Shown here in pieces: positions 61,091-64,000 of a DNA stretch of 64,000 nt (position 1 is its first letter; every line of letters begins with the position of its first letter). The position numbers were made by a program, and so were the translations under genes. The notes under the pieces were generated by a model. The model ran no database searches and was not told the DNA's origin. It was given only the letters and a program-made list of their open reading frames with translations. Source of the stretch: Kribbella monticola (GTDB taxonomy: Bacteria > Actinomycetota > Actinomycetes > Propionibacteriales > Kribbellaceae); the NCBI RefSeq assembly GCF_003261635.1, contig NZ_QFXK01000027.1, forward strand, positions 186,001 to 250,000, read 5' to 3'.

Positions 61091-62713
61091 GTGGCGGCAC
61101 CGCAGAACTACCTGGCACTCATCAAGGTCGTCGGCATCGGCGGAGGCGGCGTCAATGCCGTGAACCGGATGATCGAGCACGGTCTGAAGGGCGTTGAGTT
61201 CATCGCCATCAACACCGACGCGCAGGCGCTGTTGATGAGTGACGCGGACGTCAAGCTCGACATCGGCCGGGAGGAGACCCGCGGCCTCGGCGCCGGGGCG
61301 AACCCGGCGATCGGGCAGAAGGCCGCCGAGGACCACGCGGAGGAGATCGAGGAGGCGCTGAAGGGCGCCGACATGGTCTTCGTCACCGCGGGTGAGGGCG
61401 GTGGTACGGGCACCGGCGGCGCGCCGGTGGTGGCCCGGATCGCCCGGTCGCTCGGCGCACTGACCATCGGTGTGGTGACCCGGCCGTTCTCCTTCGAGGG
61501 CAAGCGGCGCGCGACCCAGGCGGAGGACGGCATCGCCACCCTCCGTGAAGAAGTCGACACCCTGATAGTGATTCCGAATGACCGCCTCCTGACCATCTCC
61601 GACCGCGCCGTGTCGGTGCTGGACGCCTTCAAGCAGGCCGACCAGGTGCTGCTGCAGGGTGTCTCCGGTATCACCGACCTGATCACCACCCCCGGCCTGA
61701 TCAACGTGGACTTCGCCGACGTGAAGGCGGTGATGTCCAACGCCGGTTCGGCGCTGATGGGCATCGGCTCGTCCCGTGGCGAGGACCGCGCGGTCGCGGC
61801 GGCCGAGGCGGCCATCTCGTCTCCGTTGCTGGAGGCAAGCATCGAGGGCGCGCACGGCGTACTGCTGTCGATCGCGGGCGGCTCGGACCTCGGCCTGTTC
61901 GAGATCAACGAGGCGGCCCAGCTGGTCTCGGAGTCCGCGCACACCGACGCGAACATCATCTTCGGCGCGGTCATCGACGACGCCCTCGGCGACGAGGTGC
62001 GGGTCACTGTGATCGCGGCCGGCTTCGACGGCGGGATGCCGAAGCGCCGCGAGCAGGCGATGAACCAGGCCCGCCCGCAGAACCGGCTGCCCGCCGCGGG
62101 TGGCGATGTCGCGACCCAGGGCGTGCCCCGGTCCAGCGCCGAGCAGGCCGCGGCCCAGGCTGCCCAGCAGCAGGCGCAGCAGCAATCGGCGCAGAGTGCG
62201 CAGCAGCAGACCGGCCAGCAGAGCCAGGCGCCGTACAGCGCCCCGATGTCCACCCCGGCGGGCCAGCCCGGCGCCGGCCAGCCAGGTGTTGGTCAAGCAG
62301 GTGTTGGTCAAGCAGGCGTCGGCCAGTCGGGCGTCGGTCAGGCCGGTGCCGGCCAGACGGACGGTGGTCAGGGCACGCAGCAGGGTGGTCAGCAGCGCGG
62401 GCAGTCGGGCGCGACGCAGATCCCGGCCGGGACGCCGACGGACGACACCGTGCCGGTGCCGAACACCGACCAGGGCCGGCCGGGCTCCGGGACGACCCAC
62501 TCCGCTCGCCCGCAGGCAGGGGAGCCGGTGCGGACCGCGCACCAGCCGTCCACCAACCAGCCGCCCGCACCTGCGACGCCGGCGCCGACGCAGCACTCGT
62601 GGCCGACCACTGGCCCGAGCACCTCGCCGGCCACCAGCCAGCCGCCGCAGCGGCAGCCCCGCAAGCCGGACAACGACGAGGACGACCTCGACATCCCGGA
62701 CTTCTTGAAGTAG
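61091..62713 (+). CDS. ftsZ: Cell division GTPase FtsZ
   Basis: 540 residues from GTG 61091, with GAGAGG upstream. The tubulin-like core (1 to about 320) is canonical: [16 protein letters not shown], signature [15 protein letters not shown] with GGGTGTG at 103-109, [36 protein letters not shown] and [19 protein letters not shown]. The C-terminal linker is about 210 residues, far longer than usual. It has a Gln/Ala stretch and [13 protein letters not shown] pentapeptide repeats, then the conserved tail [10 protein letters not shown] that binds SepF and other partners. It polymerises to the Z-ring at midcell. Confidence 0.97.
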   Translation: MAAPQNYLALIKVVGIGGGGVNAVNRMIEHGLKGVEFIAINTDAQALLMSDADVKLDIGREETRGLGAGANPAIGQKAAEDHAEEIEEALKGADMVFVTAGEGGGTGTGGAPVVARIARSLGALTIGVVTRPFSFEGKRRATQAEDGIATLREEVDTLIVIPNDRLLTISDRAVSVLDAFKQADQVLLQGVSGITDLITTPGLINVDFADVKAVMSNAGSALMGIGSSRGEDRAVAAAEAAISSPLLEASIEGAHGVLLSIAGGSDLGLFEINEAAQLVSESAHTDANIIFGAVIDDALGDEVRVTVIAAGFDGGMPKRREQAMNQARPQNRLPAAGGDVATQGVPRSSAEQAAAQAAQQQAQQQSAQSAQQQTGQQSQAPYSAPMSTPAGQPGAGQPGVGQAGVGQAGVGQSGVGQAGAGQTDGGQGTQQGGQQRGQSGATQIPAGTPTDDTVPVPNTDQGRPGSGTTHSARPQAGEPVRTAHQPSTNQPPAPATPAPTQHSWPTTGPSTSPATSQPPQRQPRKPDNDEDDLDIPDFLK

Positions 62714-62747
62714 GTCTCTTGAAGTAGATCGGCGTTTTGCAGGAGAG

Positions 62748-62771
62748 CGGGAGCCTTCGGGCTCCCGTTTC
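62748..62771. terminator. Terminator after ftsZ with UUCG loop
   Basis: CGGGAGCC (62748-62755), loop TTCG, GGCTCCCG (62760-62767), then TTTC. It abuts the stop of the convergent ArsR gene at 62772, so it can serve both strands. Confidence 0.85.
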
Positions 62772-63284
62772 TCATTGCCGCGGCCGATAGACGGTGACCA
62801 GTACGCCGTACCGCGCCTCGCCAGGTCCGGCGTCCTCGAGCGAGTCGACCAGGCCGTCGAGCTTCTCCATCAGTTCGCTCGCCTGGCGTTCGGTCAGCCG
62901 GAGGTTGCGCAGATTCAACAGCGGCTCACCGGTCGAGCCCTCCAGTTCGGCAGCCACGGCCTGCAACGCGACGCTGGTGTTCGCCCGGCGGCCTTCGCCG
63001 GTGAAGTCGAAGATCCTGGCGCTGCGCCGGTAGTACTGCTCGGTGCCGCCGCGGACCTGCCGGGTCCCCGCCAGTTGCACCATGCCCGCGTCCCGCAGTA
63101 CGCCGAGGTGGTGGGCGATGTTGCCCTTGCGGGTGTCCAGCGCGTTCGCCAGCTGGCTGATCGTCGCCGTTCCCTGCCCGAGCGCGAACAGCAGCCGATG
63201 CCGCAGCGGGTGCCCAAGTGCTTTGAACTGCTCTGCCGACGAGATCTCCAGTCGGTCGGCGGGTTCGGGGTTCTGGTCGGTCAT
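62772..63284 (-). CDS. ArsR-family transcriptional regulator
   Basis: 170 residues. The winged HTH is clear: SSAEQFKALGHPLRHRLLFALGQGTATISQLANALDTRKGNIAHHLGVLRDAGMVQLAGTRQVRGGTEQYYRRSARIF. No metal-binding Cys cluster is visible, so it probably does not sense metals. It diverges from the S41 peptidase gene. The minus-strand promoter TTGACA, 17-nt spacer, GACGCT fits a leaderless ATG 63284, with a palindromic operator between the two boxes. Confidence 0.9.
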   Translation of the reverse strand: MTDQNPEPADRLEISSAEQFKALGHPLRHRLLFALGQGTATISQLANALDTRKGNIAHHLGVLRDAGMVQLAGTRQVRGGTEQYYRRSARIFDFTGEGRRANTSVALQAVAAELEGSTGEPLLNLRNLRLTERQASELMEKLDGLVDSLEDAGPGEARYGVLVTVYRPRQ

Positions 63285-63291
63285 GAGTCAA

Positions 63292-63311
63292 GCGTCAAGA
63301 GTTCTTGACGC
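63292..63311. promoter_or_regulatory. Operator in the ArsR/S41 divergent promoter
   Basis: GCGTCAAGA (63292-63300), GT, TCTTGACGC (63303-63311) is a perfect 9-bp inverted repeat. It covers the spacer and -10 of the ArsR promoter and the TTGACG -35 (63305-63310) of the S41 gene. One bound dimer could therefore repress both. Confidence 0.75.
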
Positions 63312-63341
63312 TTTGTCAAGATCGATGATTCACTCTGCGGC

Positions 63342-64000
63342 ATGCGTACAGACGAGATCAGGCAGGTGACCGAGCGCCTCGCGGTGCTGGTCGCGAAGTA
63401 CTACGTGTTTCCCAGCACCGGAGCGGAGATCGCCGAGCGGCTGCGGGCCGCCACCGCCGACGGCCGGTACGACGAGTTGTCCGACCCCGAGTCGCTGGCA
63501 GACCGGGTGACGGCCGACCTGCAAGTGGGCAACGAGGACAAGCATCTGCGGCTCAAGTTCCACCAGGACGAGGTGGTCGACGAGACCGACCCGGTCGCCG
63601 AGGAGGCTGCCTGGGTGGCACGGGCCGAGTTGGCCGCCGGCGGGATGGCCCGGGTGGAGCGATTGCCCGGTAATGTCGGCCTGCTGGAGATCCGGCCGTT
63701 GCTGTTCGATCCGGCCCACGCGGGCGCCCAGGTGAGCGCCGCCATGTCGTTGCTGTCGGCAACTGATGCGTTGCTGATCGACCTGCGCCGGTGCCTCGGC
63801 GGATCGCCGGACATGGTGGCCTTCCTGTGTAGCCACCTGTTCGACGGCGAGCCGGTGCATCTGAACGATCTGGTCAGTCCGTCCGACGACACCCGGCGGC
63901 AGTTCTGGACCACGCCGTACCTGCCCGGTCCGCGGTTCGGCGGCAGCAAGCCGATCTGGGTGCTGACCAGCTCGACCTCGTTCTCGGCCGCCGAGGAGTT
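63342..64000 (+). CDS. S41-family (IRBP/CtpA-like) peptidase, 3' truncated by window end
   Basis: At least 219 residues. An N-terminal helical region (VTERLAVLVAKYYVFPSTGAEIAERLRA) typical of IRBP-like S41 proteins is followed by the peptidase core: GNVGLLEIRPLLFDP, ALLIDLRRCLGGSPDMVAFLCSHLF and IWVLTSSTSFSAAEE, where S of SFSAAEE is the catalytic Ser. No signal peptide or PDZ domain is seen in this part, so a cytoplasmic tail-specific or TSPO-like hydrolase is possible. The start ATG 63342 lies 7 nt after a TTCACT box, with TTGACG 18 nt upstream of that box, so it is probably leaderless and repressed by the ArsR protein. Confidence 0.85.
   Translation, partial: MRTDEIRQVTERLAVLVAKYYVFPSTGAEIAERLRAATADGRYDELSDPESLADRVTADLQVGNEDKHLRLKFHQDEVVDETDPVAEEAAWVARAELAAGGMARVERLPGNVGLLEIRPLLFDPAHAGAQVSAAMSLLSATDALLIDLRRCLGGSPDMVAFLCSHLFDGEPVHLNDLVSPSDDTRRQFWTTPYLPGPRFGGSKPIWVLTSSTSFSAAEE

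Overview
The window is about 70 percent GC, codes densely on both strands, and uses GTG starts freely. It looks like chromosome from an actinobacterium. Protein sequences and gene order point to the Propionibacteriales (Nocardioidaceae/Kribbellaceae, Kribbella-like); that placement is inference. No rRNA, tRNA, CRISPR array, prophage or insertion sequence was recognised.

Layout. (1) 1-5700: the end of a plsC-type acyltransferase, a DUF2237 gene, a DUF559/AbiEi-like gene bracketed by two copies of a 41-bp hairpin element, class II DAHP synthase (aroG), a threonine aldolase and a divergent PRPP-synthetase paralogue. (2) 5800-11400: a membrane protein, an ECF sigma factor with a coupled membrane partner, a GH172 (DUF2961) enzyme, a GH15-like protein and a DMT exporter. 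(3) 11670-23100: a PASTA Ser/Thr kinase (PknL-like), a LysM transglycosylase, thiO-thiS-thiG divergent from thiE, a secreted guanyl RNase and barstar coupled to thiE, a DUF2071 gene, a DUF4180/HTH divergent pair, a polyprenyl synthase, metF and sixA. The order aroG / pknL / idsA / metF followed by dcw resembles the Mycobacterium tuberculosis Rv2182c-Rv2150c neighbourhood. (4) 23168-27506: a tightly coupled three-gene cassette of patatin phospholipase, thermolysin-like metallopeptidase and metallo-beta-lactamase-fold hydrolase. It matches no system I can name and is the best candidate for something undescribed. (5) 27500-36900: a HelR-type helicase, an FAD oxidoreductase, a DUF4126 protein, a secreted amidase, nucleotidyltransferase-like proteins, a YbaK deacylase and a DM13 protein. 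(6) 36900-41150: a LexA-boxed operon (DUF6504 plus SAV_6107-type HEPN), a methyltransferase with a doubtful 5' end, two large intergenic tandem arrays and a DUF3040 protein. (7) 41150-45820: a moxR / DUF58 / transglutaminase operon on the minus strand. (8) 46000-62770: the complete dcw cluster mraZ-rsmH-ftsL-ftsI-murE-murF-mraY-murD-ftsW-murG-murC-ftsQ-ftsZ, closed by a UUCG terminator. It is followed by an ArsR regulator divergent from a truncated S41 peptidase gene across a near-perfect operator.

Four themes recur. Many genes appear to be leaderless, with a TAnnnT box 6-8 nt before the start codon; in three gene pairs that box contains the stop codon of the gene upstream. Degenerate tandem repeats fill several 3' intergenic regions, and some repeat the neighbouring gene's own tail and stop codon. 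Cell-envelope genes dominate (dcw, kinase, transglycosylase, amidase, transglutaminase). FtsL, FtsI and FtsZ all carry repetitive low-complexity segments.
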